Part shown: positions 25,498 through 34,479 of the stretch, one piece after another | Numbering within the stretch: the stretch's first letter is position 1 | Layout: every line of letters starts with the position of its first letter | DNA from: Candidatus Hydrogenedentota bacterium | GTDB taxonomy: Bacteria; Hydrogenedentota; Hydrogenedentia; Hydrogenedentales; JAGMZX01 | Direction: 5' to 3' | DNA: 53,659 bases | Assembly: GCA_029556545.1 (NCBI GenBank) | Contig: JAKQEQ010000021.1 | Span: 1-53,659, forward strand | Position numbers and translations under genes: made by a program | Notes under the pieces: generated by a model | What the model saw: only the letters and a program-made list of their open reading frames with translations | Databases searched by the model: none | Told to the model about the DNA's origin: nothing

Positions 25498-25665
25498 GAG
25501 TTCTTTCCTTCTCCGACGGTCGTTGGTATTACTAACACAACGAAAATAATACTGACACCGCGCACGGGAATGCAAGCGCCTCGCGCCGCGGCGAAACGGA
25601 CGCCGTGAACCCGACGCCAGCGCGCCTGTATACTGCCGCAAAACCATCGGGTAGGAGACGAGACC

Positions 25666-26082
25666 ATGTCCGGCGTCGCGCGCTTGAGTTTCTCGATTGA
25701 GAAGTCGCTCCTGGACCGGCTCGAGAAGCTGGTCAAGGAGGGGCGCTATGAGAATCGTTCGGAGTTTATTCGGGACCTGATTCGGGGGCGGCTGGTCGAG
25801 CAGGAATGGGAACACGACAAGGAGGCCGTGGGCACGATCACGATGCTGTACGATCACCATCGGCGTGGCCTCTCCGAGAAGCTGACCGAGGTGCAGCACG
25901 ACTTCCACCACGACATCCTGGCGTCCACGCACATCCATCTCGATCACGCGCTGTGCGCCGAGATTGTGATCGTCCGGGGCCGCGCGTCGCGCCTCAAGGA
26001 ATTGGCGGACCTTCTGCGCCGGCACAAGGGCGTGCTCCACGCCGCGCTCTCGATTAGTTCCACCGGCAAGAAGCTTACGTGA
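25666..26082 (+). CDS. nikR: Nickel-responsive regulator NikR
   Basis: 138 residues, ATG at 25666 with TAGGAGA upstream. The N-terminal 50 residues form a ribbon-helix-helix DNA-binding domain ([18 protein letters not shown]). The C-terminal ACT-like domain has the high-affinity nickel site His78, His89, His91 and Cys97, matching the family's His76/His87/His89/Cys95 shifted by two. NikR normally represses nickel uptake when nickel is plentiful. No nickel transporter or hydrogenase/urease gene is present in the window, so its targets are elsewhere, unless the divergent prepilin/FmdE set is controlled by it. A TATACT box at 25629-25634 could be its -10. Confidence 0.93.
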   Translation: MSGVARLSFSIEKSLLDRLEKLVKEGRYENRSEFIRDLIRGRLVEQEWEHDKEAVGTITMLYDHHRRGLSEKLTEVQHDFHHDILASTHIHLDHALCAEIVIVRGRASRLKELADLLRRHKGVLHAALSISSTGKKLT

Positions 26083-26117
26083 AGATCGGCTGATTCAGCG
26101 GCGAAGGAGTCCGGTGC

Positions 26118-26432
26118 TTGGAAATCAACGCGCTAAAGCAGGCGATACGGGACGGCAAGTTTCGCGTGTCTGATCATGCCGATGAAGAGGCTAACGCGGA
26201 CAGCCTGTTGCTGGACGATGTCCTTGAAAGCGTATTGACTGGCGAGATCATCGAAGAATATCCCACGGATTGGCCATATCCGAGTTGTCTTGTCCTTGGC
26301 TTTACAGGAGGCAGGGAGCCCGTGCATAGCGTCTGGGCGTATAATGCAGCCAATGCTTGGGCGGTGCTCGTGACGGTATATCGGCCCGACCCGAGGAAGT
26401 GGACCGATTGGAGGTTCAGGAGAAAGCAATGA
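26118..26432 (+). CDS. DUF4258-family toxin-like protein
   Basis: 104 residues. The start is TTG at 26118, supported by AAGGAG eight bases upstream and no better alternative. FRVSDHADEEANADSLLLDDV followed by GEIIEEYPTDWPYPSCLVLG and the ending VTVYRPDPRKW are the pattern of DUF4258 proteins, a RelE/HigB-like group encoded beside YgiT-type zinc-finger proteins. It overlaps the next gene by four bases (ATGA), as expected for a toxin-antitoxin pair with the toxin first. Activity as an mRNA interferase is inferred from the family only. Confidence 0.8.
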   Translation: MEINALKQAIRDGKFRVSDHADEEANADSLLLDDVLESVLTGEIIEEYPTDWPYPSCLVLGFTGGREPVHSVWAYNAANAWAVLVTVYRPDPRKWTDWRFRRKQ

Positions 26433-26683
26433 AGCCCTTTCCAGAGTGCCCGGTTTGCGGCGGCGAAATGAAGGAACAGACTACGGAAAAGCTCTTGCGC
26501 GGCGGCAGAAACACCGCGGTTATCGCCGCGCCCGCTGAGGTTTGCCTGCGATGCGGCGAGACTTTGTATGCGGTCGAGGTCGTCAGGCGGTTTGAGGAAG
26601 TTCGGTCGAAGCTGGCGGCGGAGGATACGGGGGAATTCGAACCGTTGGGAAAGGCTTTCAGCGCGCCCATAGATCGGTTGTGA
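26429..26683 (+). CDS. YgiT-type zinc-finger antitoxin-like protein
   Basis: 84 residues, ATG at 26429 overlapping the toxin stop; AGGAG six bases upstream lies inside the toxin gene. Two CxxC knuckles, CPVCGG (near residue 7) and CLRCGE (near 38), form the MqsA/YgiT zinc domain. There is no C-terminal helix-turn-helix of the full-length MqsA type, so autoregulation may depend on the complex or on another factor. It is predicted to neutralise the upstream DUF4258 protein. Confidence 0.83.
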   Translation: MKPFPECPVCGGEMKEQTTEKLLRGGRNTAVIAAPAEVCLRCGETLYAVEVVRRFEEVRSKLAAEDTGEFEPLGKAFSAPIDRL

Positions 26684-26767
26684 TACAGCCGACGGGGGCA
26701 CCCCGCCCGGGCGCGTCTGAGACCTGTCCGGCATTTGTCGGCGGTTGTTCCACCAGGAGAGAAGCAT

Positions 26768-27784
26768 ATGGCATCCACGCCGCGCGAGATTGTGTATCAG
26801 GCATTGCAGTTCGAGGGGCCGCCGCGCGCGCCGCGCCAGTTGTGGTCGCTGCCGTGGGCCGAGATGCACCACGGCGACGTCTTGCTCGCGCTGCAACGCG
26901 ACTTCCCGCCGGACATCGTCGGCGCGCCCGGTTTCCCGCGGGAGACGCCGCCCACGCGGGGCGACGCCCACAAGATCGGCGAATACGTCGATGAGTGGGG
27001 CTGCGTCTTCGAGAATATCCAGGAAGGCGTTATCGGGGAGGTAAAACGGCCGCTTGTGCGGAACTGGGATACGGATGTCGCCAAGGTGCACGTGCCGCGC
27101 GAGTGGTTGACGATGGACCGCGACCGGGTGAACCGCTTCTGCGCGGAAACGGACCGCTTCGTGACGGCGGGTTTCTGCGCGCGTCCCTTCGAGCAACTGC
27201 AGTTTATTCGTGGGACAACGGACTTGTACGTGGACCTCATGATCGAGCCGCCGGGGCTCCTGCGTTTCATGGACACGATGCATCAGTTCTATTGCGAGGT
27301 CTTCGAGCGGTGGGCGGCGACCGACGTGGACTCGCTGCAATTCATGGACGATTGGGGCGCGCAGCGCAACCTCTTGATCAGCCCGGACCTCTGGGAGCAA
27401 CATTTCAAGCCGCGTTACCGGGACTACGCCCAGATCGCGCACGGCGCGGGCAAGAAACTCTTCATGCACTCGGACGGGTACATCCTGCCCATCTACCCGC
27501 ACCTCGTCGAGATCGGCGTGGATGCCCTTAATTCGCAAATTTTCTGCATGGGCGTCGAGAACCTCGAGACTTTCAAAGGCAAGATCACCTTCTGGGGCGA
27601 GATTGACCGCCAGCATCTGTTGCCCGAGGCGACGCCGGCCGAGATCGACGCCGCCGTGCGCGAGGTCCATCGGCGGCTCTGGAACAACGGCGGCTGCATC
27701 GCCCAATGCGAATTCGGCCCCGGCGCGAAACCCGAGAACGTGCGGCAAGTCTTCGAGACCTGGGACACTGTCACACGCCGATGA
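26768..27784 (+). CDS. Uroporphyrinogen decarboxylase-family protein, likely methyltransferase
   Basis: 338 residues, ATG at 26768 with CAGGAGAG upstream. The URO-D (MtaA/CmuA-like) barrel is recognisable from FMDDWGAQRNLLISPDLWE, KLFMHSDGYI and WGEIDRQHLLP. The heme-pathway enzyme HemE is shorter in its loops and carries different N-terminal motifs. These divergent copies are abundant in planctomycete-like and Hydrogenedentes genomes and are thought to transfer methyl groups to or from corrinoid or thiol carriers. The gene stands alone and ends 25 bases before a convergent gene. Its true substrate is unknown. Confidence 0.87.
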   Translation: MASTPREIVYQALQFEGPPRAPRQLWSLPWAEMHHGDVLLALQRDFPPDIVGAPGFPRETPPTRGDAHKIGEYVDEWGCVFENIQEGVIGEVKRPLVRNWDTDVAKVHVPREWLTMDRDRVNRFCAETDRFVTAGFCARPFEQLQFIRGTTDLYVDLMIEPPGLLRFMDTMHQFYCEVFERWAATDVDSLQFMDDWGAQRNLLISPDLWEQHFKPRYRDYAQIAHGAGKKLFMHSDGYILPIYPHLVEIGVDALNSQIFCMGVENLETFKGKITFWGEIDRQHLLPEATPAEIDAAVREVHRRLWNNGGCIAQCEFGPGAKPENVRQVFETWDTVTRR

Positions 27785-27809
27785 CATAGGGGCGCGGGAT
27801 ACGTTGTTC

Positions 27810-29153
27810 TCATTCCGCGTCGCCGGGGGCATCCTCATTGGCGTCCGGCTCAGGCGTGTCCGGTGCCCGCAGTGGCAAGAGGGTAATCTCGGGTATTTCT
27901 GCGGCGGGCGCGGGGCCTCTGCCGAAGATCGAGATGCGCTGCAGCAACGATAGATCGTCCGGCGCGGCCTTCGGGATGCGATGGTGGCGGATAACCAGGT
28001 TCGGTCCTTCGGCGCGGACGTGGAAGTAGCCTAGTTCGTAGGAAGGACGATACACGTCCGGGAGCATAAAGAACCGGGAAGAGACGCGGGTCAGTTGTTT
28101 GAGCCATGCGCCGGTATTGATGAGGGCCCGTCCGTCGTGAATATGCAGGTCGGCGGTGTGCGTGTGCCCGAAAACGAAGAGGATCACATCCGGGTGCATG
28201 CCGAAAACGCGCTCCGCGGCGGCGGCGAAGTGGCTTGCCTTTTCTTCCTTGAGCGCCTCGGACAGGTCGACCCCGTAGCGCATAAGTACATTGCGGATGT
28301 CGCGACGCACCAACAGGAGGGGGACCGAAAGCAAGAGGATGGCGATGACCGTGACACCATTGATGAGGAACAGGGCGTCAAGCACGTAACCCGGCGCGCC
28401 AAGGGAGCGGGTGAAGCTCGAGAACAGCCAGCCGTTCGGCAGTACGCCCGCGAGTTCGAGCAAGATGGCCACAACGATGATCGCGCTCGTGCTGAAGAAC
28501 AGCAGAAACGGCACGGCCAGCACGCGGATATAGAGGCTCATCTCGCGGTAGAAATAGTTCGACATGAGCCAGTGCGGCACGGATTCCCTGGGGTAGACGG
28601 ATCCGATATCCTTGATCCATTTCTCGTGACGGCCCTTGACCCGACGACTGGCGCCACTGATGATACCGCTGGTCGCGTAATAGCCGAGGGGGCGGCAGGC
28701 CGGGTTCTCGAAATCGTCGAAACGGTTGTAGGCGTCGTGCTGATTGCCGTGCTCGATCCAGATCGTGCGGCCGTCAATCTCGCGCGTGATGTGGTCCCGC
28801 GCCTCAAGGTGGATGTTGTACACGCGCAGGATATTCGCGAACTCGGGGTCGCCTATGAGTTCGTGGTCGTGATTGCCGGGGATGGCGGTGATGCGAACGC
28901 GCCGGCCCGTGCGTTGGAACTGGAGAAACAACTCCGTGTGCCCGGCGATGATCCCGTGGAGTTTGTCGGGGCCTTCGGCGTAGGTGGTCTCCCACAGGCC
29001 GAACATGTCGCCCGCGATGATAAGCTCGGCGTTCTCGGCGTCGGCCTCGAGGCGGCGCAGCAACGCGATCAGTTCCGCCTCGAACTCGCACTCGTCCAGG
29101 GCCCCGTCGCCGCCAAGGTGCAGATCGCTGATGAAGTGGTAGTTTGTGGCCAT
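27810..29153 (-). CDS. Membrane-anchored metallophosphoesterase
   Basis: 447 residues from the ATG at 29153. The calcineurin-like metal site is complete: ISDLHLGG (DxH), IIAGDMFG (GD), IPGNHDHE (GNHD), EHGNQHD and FGHTHTADLH (GHxH). Unlike LpxH and other soluble relatives, a helical insertion with two membrane segments (about residues 210-240 and 262-285, LLFFSTSAIIVVAILLEL and VTVIAILLLSVPLLLV) splits the domain before the last motif. The C-terminal 60 residues are Pro/Ala/Glu-rich. A lipid- or nucleotide-related phosphodiester substrate at the membrane is plausible. It is convergent with the URO-D-like gene. Confidence 0.87.
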   Translation of the reverse strand: MATNYHFISDLHLGGDGALDECEFEAELIALLRRLEADAENAELIIAGDMFGLWETTYAEGPDKLHGIIAGHTELFLQFQRTGRRVRITAIPGNHDHELIGDPEFANILRVYNIHLEARDHITREIDGRTIWIEHGNQHDAYNRFDDFENPACRPLGYYATSGIISGASRRVKGRHEKWIKDIGSVYPRESVPHWLMSNYFYREMSLYIRVLAVPFLLFFSTSAIIVVAILLELAGVLPNGWLFSSFTRSLGAPGYVLDALFLINGVTVIAILLLSVPLLLVRRDIRNVLMRYGVDLSEALKEEKASHFAAAAERVFGMHPDVILFVFGHTHTADLHIHDGRALINTGAWLKQLTRVSSRFFMLPDVYRPSYELGYFHVRAEGPNLVIRHHRIPKAAPDDLSLLQRISIFGRGPAPAAEIPEITLLPLRAPDTPEPDANEDAPGDAE

Positions 29154-29291
29154 ACGCTGTTCGTCGGTCTCTCCGCATAACCCATTCACGATACGCGATT
29201 CCGGGCCCGGCCTCAAGCGTGGTTGTAGCGCGGCGCGCGGCCCGATAGAATGAAGGGGACCGGAACTGCGCGAGACGGAGGAGAAGAGCGG

Positions 29292-29939
29292 ATGCGCGTG
29301 TTGACGGCGGCGCAAATGCGCGAGGCGGACCGGCGATGCATCGAGGACATCGGTATCCCCGGGGCGGTGCTCATGAACAACGCGGGGACTGCGGTGTACC
29401 GGGAATTGCCGGCGGCGGGTTCCGTCGGCGTGGTCTGTGGGCGAGGGAACAACGGCGGCGACGGCTACGTGGTCGCGCGGCTCGCGCTGCTGGCGGGGCG
29501 GGCGACGCGCGTCGTGTTGGTGGGGCGGCAGGATCTGATTACGGGCGACGCCGCCGCGTTTCTGCGCGTGTATCGGAATCTGGGCGGCGCGATGCGGGCG
29601 GTTGACGACGAGGTTGCGGCGGCGGATGCCGTGATCGGCCTCGCGGACTGTGACGTGCTCGTAGATGCGCTGCTGGGCACGGGGATCAGCGGCGCCGTGC
29701 GCGGGCCGGTCCGGGCGGCCATCGAGGCATGGCCTCGCGTGCATACGGTAGCCGTGGACATCCCATCGGGACTCGATGCGGACACGGGGCAACCCTGCGG
29801 CTGCGCCGTGCGCGCGGACGTTACGGTTACGTTCCAGTTCGCCAAGCGAGGGTTTCTCGCGCGGGAGGCGCGGGGCTATCTCGGGCGTCTGGTGGTGGCG
29901 GACATCGGTATCCCCGAATGTTGCACGGAGGGTTTCTAA
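29292..29939 (+). CDS. nnrE: NAD(P)H-hydrate epimerase
   Basis: 215 residues, ATG at 29292 with GGAGGAG eight bases upstream. YjeF N-terminal domain: MNNAGTAVYREL, CGRGNNGGDGYVVAR (phosphate/nucleotide loop) and VDALLGTGISGAVRG with VDIPSGLDADTG. It interconverts the R and S forms of hydrated NAD(P)H so that the dehydratase can repair it. The C-terminal dehydratase (NnrD) half found fused in many bacteria is absent, so that activity must be encoded elsewhere. It overlaps the next start as TAATG. Confidence 0.92.
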   Translation: MRVLTAAQMREADRRCIEDIGIPGAVLMNNAGTAVYRELPAAGSVGVVCGRGNNGGDGYVVARLALLAGRATRVVLVGRQDLITGDAAAFLRVYRNLGGAMRAVDDEVAAADAVIGLADCDVLVDALLGTGISGAVRGPVRAAIEAWPRVHTVAVDIPSGLDADTGQPCGCAVRADVTVTFQFAKRGFLAREARGYLGRLVVADIGIPECCTEGF

Positions 29940-30514
29940 TGCGGTGTTTTCTCGCGATTCATCCACCGGAGGACGTGATAGACGAACTTGCGGCGCTGCG
30001 AGAACGGATGCGGCGCACGCGCGCGGACGTTTCCTGGCCGGCGCCGGAGAACCTGCACATGACGCTTCGTTTCCTGGGCGAGACGACGGAGGAGCAGGCG
30101 GCGCAGGTGGCGGAGGCGCTGCCGGCCGTGCTGGCCCAGTGCGCGCGCCCGGTGCTGACCGTGCAGGGCATAGGCGCGTTTCCGCACGTGGAGCGTCCGA
30201 GCGTGGTGTGGGTGGGCGTGGACACGCCGGACGATACGCTCGACGAAATCCAGGCGCAATGCGAGGCGGCGGCCTCGGAAGCCGGCCTGAAGCAGAAGCG
30301 GAAACGGTTCACGCCGCACATTACGCTGGGGCGCGTGCGCGGCAGACGCCGCCTTGGGGCGCTCGTGCGGCAGATGCGGGAGGAACGCAACTTCTTCGGA
30401 GGTGAATTCACGGCGTCGGCTGTGACATTATTCAGGAGCGATATCAAGAGCGGGGGAGCGGTTTACACCCCCCTGGAAGAATTCCCGCTGCATGCAGTCC
30501 ATGATCCTGAATAG
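29939..30514 (+). CDS. thpR: RNA 2',3'-cyclic phosphodiesterase
   Basis: 191 residues; the ATG at 29939 overlaps the last base of the nnrE stop. A 2H phosphoesterase with both catalytic motifs, HMTLRFLG (near residue 39) and HITLGRVRG (near 123). The family opens 2',3'-cyclic phosphates on RNA ends and was first named 2'-5' RNA ligase. The last 23 bases overlap the start of the next gene. The run nnrE-thpR-yggT-pcm reads as a housekeeping and repair operon. Confidence 0.92.
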   Translation: MRCFLAIHPPEDVIDELAALRERMRRTRADVSWPAPENLHMTLRFLGETTEEQAAQVAEALPAVLAQCARPVLTVQGIGAFPHVERPSVVWVGVDTPDDTLDEIQAQCEAAASEAGLKQKRKRFTPHITLGRVRGRRRLGALVRQMREERNFFGGEFTASAVTLFRSDIKSGGAVYTPLEEFPLHAVHDPE

Positions 30515-30836
30515 CCTTGCCGTCGCGGCGCAACGCGCCTTCCCCGGCGAATTGGCGGAGCCGACCCAGCTCGCCCTCGCGCCCGGCGCGCAGGCACCCG
30601 GCGCGGCGGTCGGTATCGCGTTGACGCTGTACATGATGGCGATTTTGCTGCGCTGGTTCGGCCCGTGGCTCGAACTCAGCGATCGTTCCTTATGGATGCG
30701 GTGGACAGGCAGACTTACGGACCCGCTCATCGGCTTCATGCGGCGGTTGTTGCCGCCCATGGGCCCCGTGGACTGGGGGCCGCTCGCCGCGTTGATCGTG
30801 GTCTGGGTGGCGCGGATGCTGCTGGTCCGTTATTGA
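30492..30836 (+). CDS. YggT-family membrane protein
   Basis: 114 residues from the ATG at 30492, inside the end of thpR; an ATG at 30501 is an alternative. Two hydrophobic segments (about 40-55 and 93-110) flank the family core RLTDPLIGFMRRLLPPMGPVDWGPL. YggT proteins are short inner-membrane proteins linked in other bacteria to osmotic stress and to division or septum assembly. A second YggT gene lies at 34890. Confidence 0.87.
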   Translation: MQSMILNSLAVAAQRAFPGELAEPTQLALAPGAQAPGAAVGIALTLYMMAILLRWFGPWLELSDRSLWMRWTGRLTDPLIGFMRRLLPPMGPVDWGPLAALIVVWVARMLLVRY

Positions 30837-30861
30837 AGCCCGTGCGGGGTTACGCTTTCCC

Positions 30862-31521
30862 ATGTTTCGACGTTCCCTGGAGGCCAGGCGCGCCCATATG
30901 GTCGAGACGGATATCGCCAAACGGGGCGTGCATTCGCCGCGCGTCCTCGAAGTGATGCGCGAGACGCCCCGGCACCTTTTTGTCTCGCCCGATCAGGAGC
31001 GGCACGCTTACGAGGACCATCCTCTCCAGATCGGCCACGGCCAGACCATCTCCCAACCGTACATGGTCGCCGTAATGACCGAACTGCTCGACCTGCGCCC
31101 CGAGGATTGCGTCCTCGAAATCGGCACGGGGTCCGGGTATCAGACCGCCATCCTCGCGTCGCTGGCCCGCGAGGTGGTCAGCATCGAGCGCCAGCCCGAA
31201 TTGGCGGAAGACGCGGCGGACCGCCTCCACGGCCTGGGCTATACCAACGTGTTGGTGCACTGCGGCGACGGCACCCTCGGCTGGCCCGAGGGCGCGCCCT
31301 ATGACGCCATCCTCGTGACGGCGGGCAGCCCGGGCGTGCCGCATGCGCTCAAGGAACAGTTGGCGATGGGCGGGCGTCTCGTCTGTCCCGCCGGGTCGCG
31401 CGACGTGCAGCAATTGGTCAAGATCGTGCGCACGGAGACCGGTTTCGTCGAGACCACAGGCATCAGTTGCATCTTTGTGCCCCTCATCGGTCAGCAAGGC
31501 TGGCCAGACGGCGCCGACTGA
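30862..31521 (+). CDS. pcm: Protein-L-isoaspartate O-methyltransferase
   Basis: 219 residues, ATG at 30862, 25 bases after the YggT gene. Class I methyltransferase with VLEIGTGSGYQTAIL (SAM loop), the PCMT-specific GHGQTISQPYMVA just before it, and AILVTAGSPGVP. It methylates isoaspartate in damaged proteins to start their repair. There is no signal peptide. It converges with the ABC transporter gene with only 33 bases between them and no obvious terminator. Confidence 0.94.
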   Translation: MFRRSLEARRAHMVETDIAKRGVHSPRVLEVMRETPRHLFVSPDQERHAYEDHPLQIGHGQTISQPYMVAVMTELLDLRPEDCVLEIGTGSGYQTAILASLAREVVSIERQPELAEDAADRLHGLGYTNVLVHCGDGTLGWPEGAPYDAILVTAGSPGVPHALKEQLAMGGRLVCPAGSRDVQQLVKIVRTETGFVETTGISCIFVPLIGQQGWPDGAD

Positions 31522-31554
31522 CCCGCGAAGACCCAGGCGCCCCGGTCGATTCCG

Positions 31555-34479
31555 TCACCAGTAGATGTATTCGAAGAAGGCGTCGCGGCTTGCGGCGTCA
31601 AGTTCATTGAGGTCGACGATTTCGTAGCGGTTGTCGTCGATGTCGAAGATGATGCGCCCGTTCTTGCCGCCCTCGACGACGATGTGGCGCTCCCACCGTT
31701 TGGTGATGAAGGTCTTGTCGCCCTTGTTCGTCTTGACGTGCCACACGAGGAACGCCATGTTGTTCTTATTTTCCTCGATGCTGTAGATCTGCTCGATGTA
31801 GTGGATGAAATAGCGCTTGAGCAATTCGTGCTCGACGGCAAGCCGGGCGCCGGGCGTCAATTCCTTGAGCCGCCGGATCATCCCGATTTCCTTGTGTTCG
31901 AGCGCGGTTGCGCCCGTCCAGAGCGCGATGAACTCGCTCGGGCGGGAGACGGGGAAGCAGCGGTACGCGCGGACGTGGTCATAGGTGACGTCGCGATACG
32001 AGACTTGCAGACCCCGCTCGGAAATGGCGGTGATGTGCAACTCGGCGGGCGTGACGTAGCGGATGCGCGGGATTTCCTGGTGCCGGGGCGGCGGCGCGGC
32101 GGCGCGTTTCTCGGGCCGCTTCTCTTCGAGCAGTTCCTTCTCTTCGTTCAGGTCGTGCAGGCCGTCGACGTTGTCCGCCGTCGCTTTGTTCAATTCGATT
32201 TGCGTCTGCACCAGTTTGTAGTAGATACCGCGCTGGTCCATGAGTTGGTCGTGGGAGCCCTGCTCGCGGATTTCGCCGTCCTCGAAGACCATGATGTGGT
32301 CGCAGTTGCGCAAGGTGGACAAGCGGTGCGCGATCGCGATGGTGGTCCGCCCCCGGCTGAGCGCTTCGAGCGCCTTCTGAATCTCGCGCTCGGCGATGGT
32401 GTCCACGCTCGAAGTGGCCTCGTCGAGAATCAGGATATGCGGGTTGTGCACCAACGCCCGCGCAATGGCCACGCGCTGCCGTTCGCCGCCGGAAAGCCCC
32501 GCGCCGCGCTCGCCGAGGCGGCTGTCGTAGCCGTCGTGGTTGCGCGTGATGAACATGTGCGCGTTCGCCTGGAGCGCGCAATCGAGGATGCGCTCGGGCG
32601 GCACGTCCGGGTTTCCATAAGCGATGTTCTCCGCGACGGTGCCCCGGAACAGGAACGGGTCCTGGGCCACGAGCCCGATCTGGCGGCGGAGGCACTGCTT
32701 GCGGATTCTCTCGACGGGCGTGTTGTCGATGAGCACCTCGCCCTCGTTCGCCTCGTAGAAGCGCATGATGAGGCTCACCGTGGTCGATTTGCCGCAGCCG
32801 CTGTGGCCCACGATGCCGATCATCTTGCCGGGATGCACCCGGAAACTCACGTCCTTGAGGATGGGGATGTGCGGGTCGTAGCCGAACGTGACGTTCTTGA
32901 ACTCGATGGCGCCCTGAATCTCGAAATCGACCGCGTCCGGCGCGTCGTGAATCTCGATGTCCTGATCGAGAATCTCGAAGACGCGATGGGCCTGGGTCGT
33001 GAATTGGGTAAACCACGTGGACATTTGGGTCAGCGAGTTCAACGGCGCGTAGAACATGCCCAGGTAGCCCAGGAACGCGATCAATTCGCCGACGGACAGG
33101 TCGTCGCCAGCCGTGCCGGTGAGAATCTGCGTGCCGCCGTAAATCCAGATGAAGTAGCCGCCCAACTGGAAGACGAAGCCCATCGTCGGATAGAACCACG
33201 CCTGCGCCGCGCCGACGTTGAGCCCCGCGTCGCGGAACCCGCCGCTGATCCCGCCGAAACGCTGTTCCTCGCGCGGCTCCTGCGCGAACGCCTTCACCAC
33301 GCGGATGCCGGAGAGGATCGAGTGCAGCGAACTGTTGAGGTCTGAGCGGCGGCTCCAGTACTTGCGCCACTTGGGCGTCACCCAGCGGGTGAAGAAGATC
33401 GTGAACGCCATCACGAACGGCGCGGGCACGCACGCGATCAGGGCGAGCCACCAGTTCATGCTGAACATCGTGACGGCAACGCCGATGACCAGGAGCAACT
33501 GAAAGCCGAACCCCGAAGTGAGCTGATTGATGAAGGCCTGAAGCGTCTCGATGTCCTGCGAGCACCGCGTCATCAACTGGCCCACCGGCTGCAACTCGTG
33601 GTAGCGCACCGCCATGTCCTGCAATTTGCGGAACACCTCGCGGCGCAAGTCGTAGCCGAGCCGGTTGTTGATATGGACCGCCAGCGATTCGCGGAGAATG
33701 CCGATAATCGACCCGAGCAGCGTCGTCGCCGCGAGCAGGCCGACCAGCAGCCAGAGCCATTCGACGCCCGGTTCGAGGCGGAAGAAGGCCGTCAACGACG
33801 CGAACCACCTCGGCGCCTTGTCATGTTCCGCCTCGAAGACCTGGTCGATCAGAATCTTGACCAGTTGCTGCGGCACGAGCAGGAAGCAGATGGTCAGCAC
33901 CACGAGCGCCATCGCCAGCACCGTGTACGGCCAATAACCCTTCGTGAAGCGGAGGAACCGGAAGAAGACCGTGCCGCGCCGCACCCGCACGTCGGGCCGA
34001 TCGAGGAAGCGCCGCAGTTGGCTCGATTCGCTGAACAGGTCCACGTCCGCGGGCGCGATTTCCTTGCCGCCCGCGAGGTTCTTGATCTGCGCGGCGACCT
34101 TGGCGAATTTTTCGGCGTTCTTGTTCGAGAAGCGCGCCAGTTCCTCGAAGACGCCCTGCGTCTTGATTTCGAGGAAGCCCGAGCCCACCCGCGTGTCCAT
34201 GCGCGCCGACTCGATTTCCTGGATGAGGACTTCCCGCTGGAGGATCGCTTCCTCCTCCTCGGGGTCGCTCAGGAACACGAAGACCTTCTCGCGCGTCACG
34301 ATGACCCAGAGTTCCGAGTACTCGCCGACGATATCGAGGTCCGTATCCGTGCCCACGAGCACGGCGTCCTCGTCGATGCCCCGCTTCGCCAGGGCCTTGC
34401 GCACATGCGGCGGCAGCGGGCTGCGCAGCGTGGTAGGCGGCGGCCCTGGAAGCTCCGGCGGCGGTGTTGTTCTGGCCAT
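31555..34479 (-). CDS. ABC exporter (fused permease-ATPase) with DUF1854 C-terminus
   Basis: 974 residues from the ATG at 34479; a GTG at 34491 is possible. An N-terminal region of about 150 residues (LWVIVTREKVFVFLSDPE) resembles a PH/GRAM-like module. The six-segment exporter domain (about 165-480) and the ATPase (about 500-740) follow, with GHSGCGKST (Walker A), LSGGERQ (signature), ILILDEATSSVD (Walker B) and AHRLST. A charged linker of about 60 residues leads to a 170-residue DUF1854 domain ending FFEYIYW. DUF1854 is known as a separate protein next to cyanophycin-associated ABC transporters in proteobacteria (from memory). Here it is part of the exporter, and no cyanophycin gene is present. 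Substrate unknown. Confidence 0.9.
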   Translation of the reverse strand: MARTTPPPELPGPPPTTLRSPLPPHVRKALAKRGIDEDAVLVGTDTDLDIVGEYSELWVIVTREKVFVFLSDPEEEEAILQREVLIQEIESARMDTRVGSGFLEIKTQGVFEELARFSNKNAEKFAKVAAQIKNLAGGKEIAPADVDLFSESSQLRRFLDRPDVRVRRGTVFFRFLRFTKGYWPYTVLAMALVVLTICFLLVPQQLVKILIDQVFEAEHDKAPRWFASLTAFFRLEPGVEWLWLLVGLLAATTLLGSIIGILRESLAVHINNRLGYDLRREVFRKLQDMAVRYHELQPVGQLMTRCSQDIETLQAFINQLTSGFGFQLLLVIGVAVTMFSMNWWLALIACVPAPFVMAFTIFFTRWVTPKWRKYWSRRSDLNSSLHSILSGIRVVKAFAQEPREEQRFGGISGGFRDAGLNVGAAQAWFYPTMGFVFQLGGYFIWIYGGTQILTGTAGDDLSVGELIAFLGYLGMFYAPLNSLTQMSTWFTQFTTQAHRVFEILDQDIEIHDAPDAVDFEIQGAIEFKNVTFGYDPHIPILKDVSFRVHPGKMIGIVGHSGCGKSTTVSLIMRFYEANEGEVLIDNTPVERIRKQCLRRQIGLVAQDPFLFRGTVAENIAYGNPDVPPERILDCALQANAHMFITRNHDGYDSRLGERGAGLSGGERQRVAIARALVHNPHILILDEATSSVDTIAEREIQKALEALSRGRTTIAIAHRLSTLRNCDHIMVFEDGEIREQGSHDQLMDQRGIYYKLVQTQIELNKATADNVDGLHDLNEEKELLEEKRPEKRAAAPPPRHQEIPRIRYVTPAELHITAISERGLQVSYRDVTYDHVRAYRCFPVSRPSEFIALWTGATALEHKEIGMIRRLKELTPGARLAVEHELLKRYFIHYIEQIYSIEENKNNMAFLVWHVKTNKGDKTFITKRWERHIVVEGGKNGRIIFDIDDNRYEIVDLNELDAASRDAFFEYIYW

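Noticed and set aside
31684-33345. Plus-strand frame of 553 codons inside the ABC transporter region
   Set aside because: Shadow of the ABC gene, whose Walker and signature motifs are all present on the minus strand.
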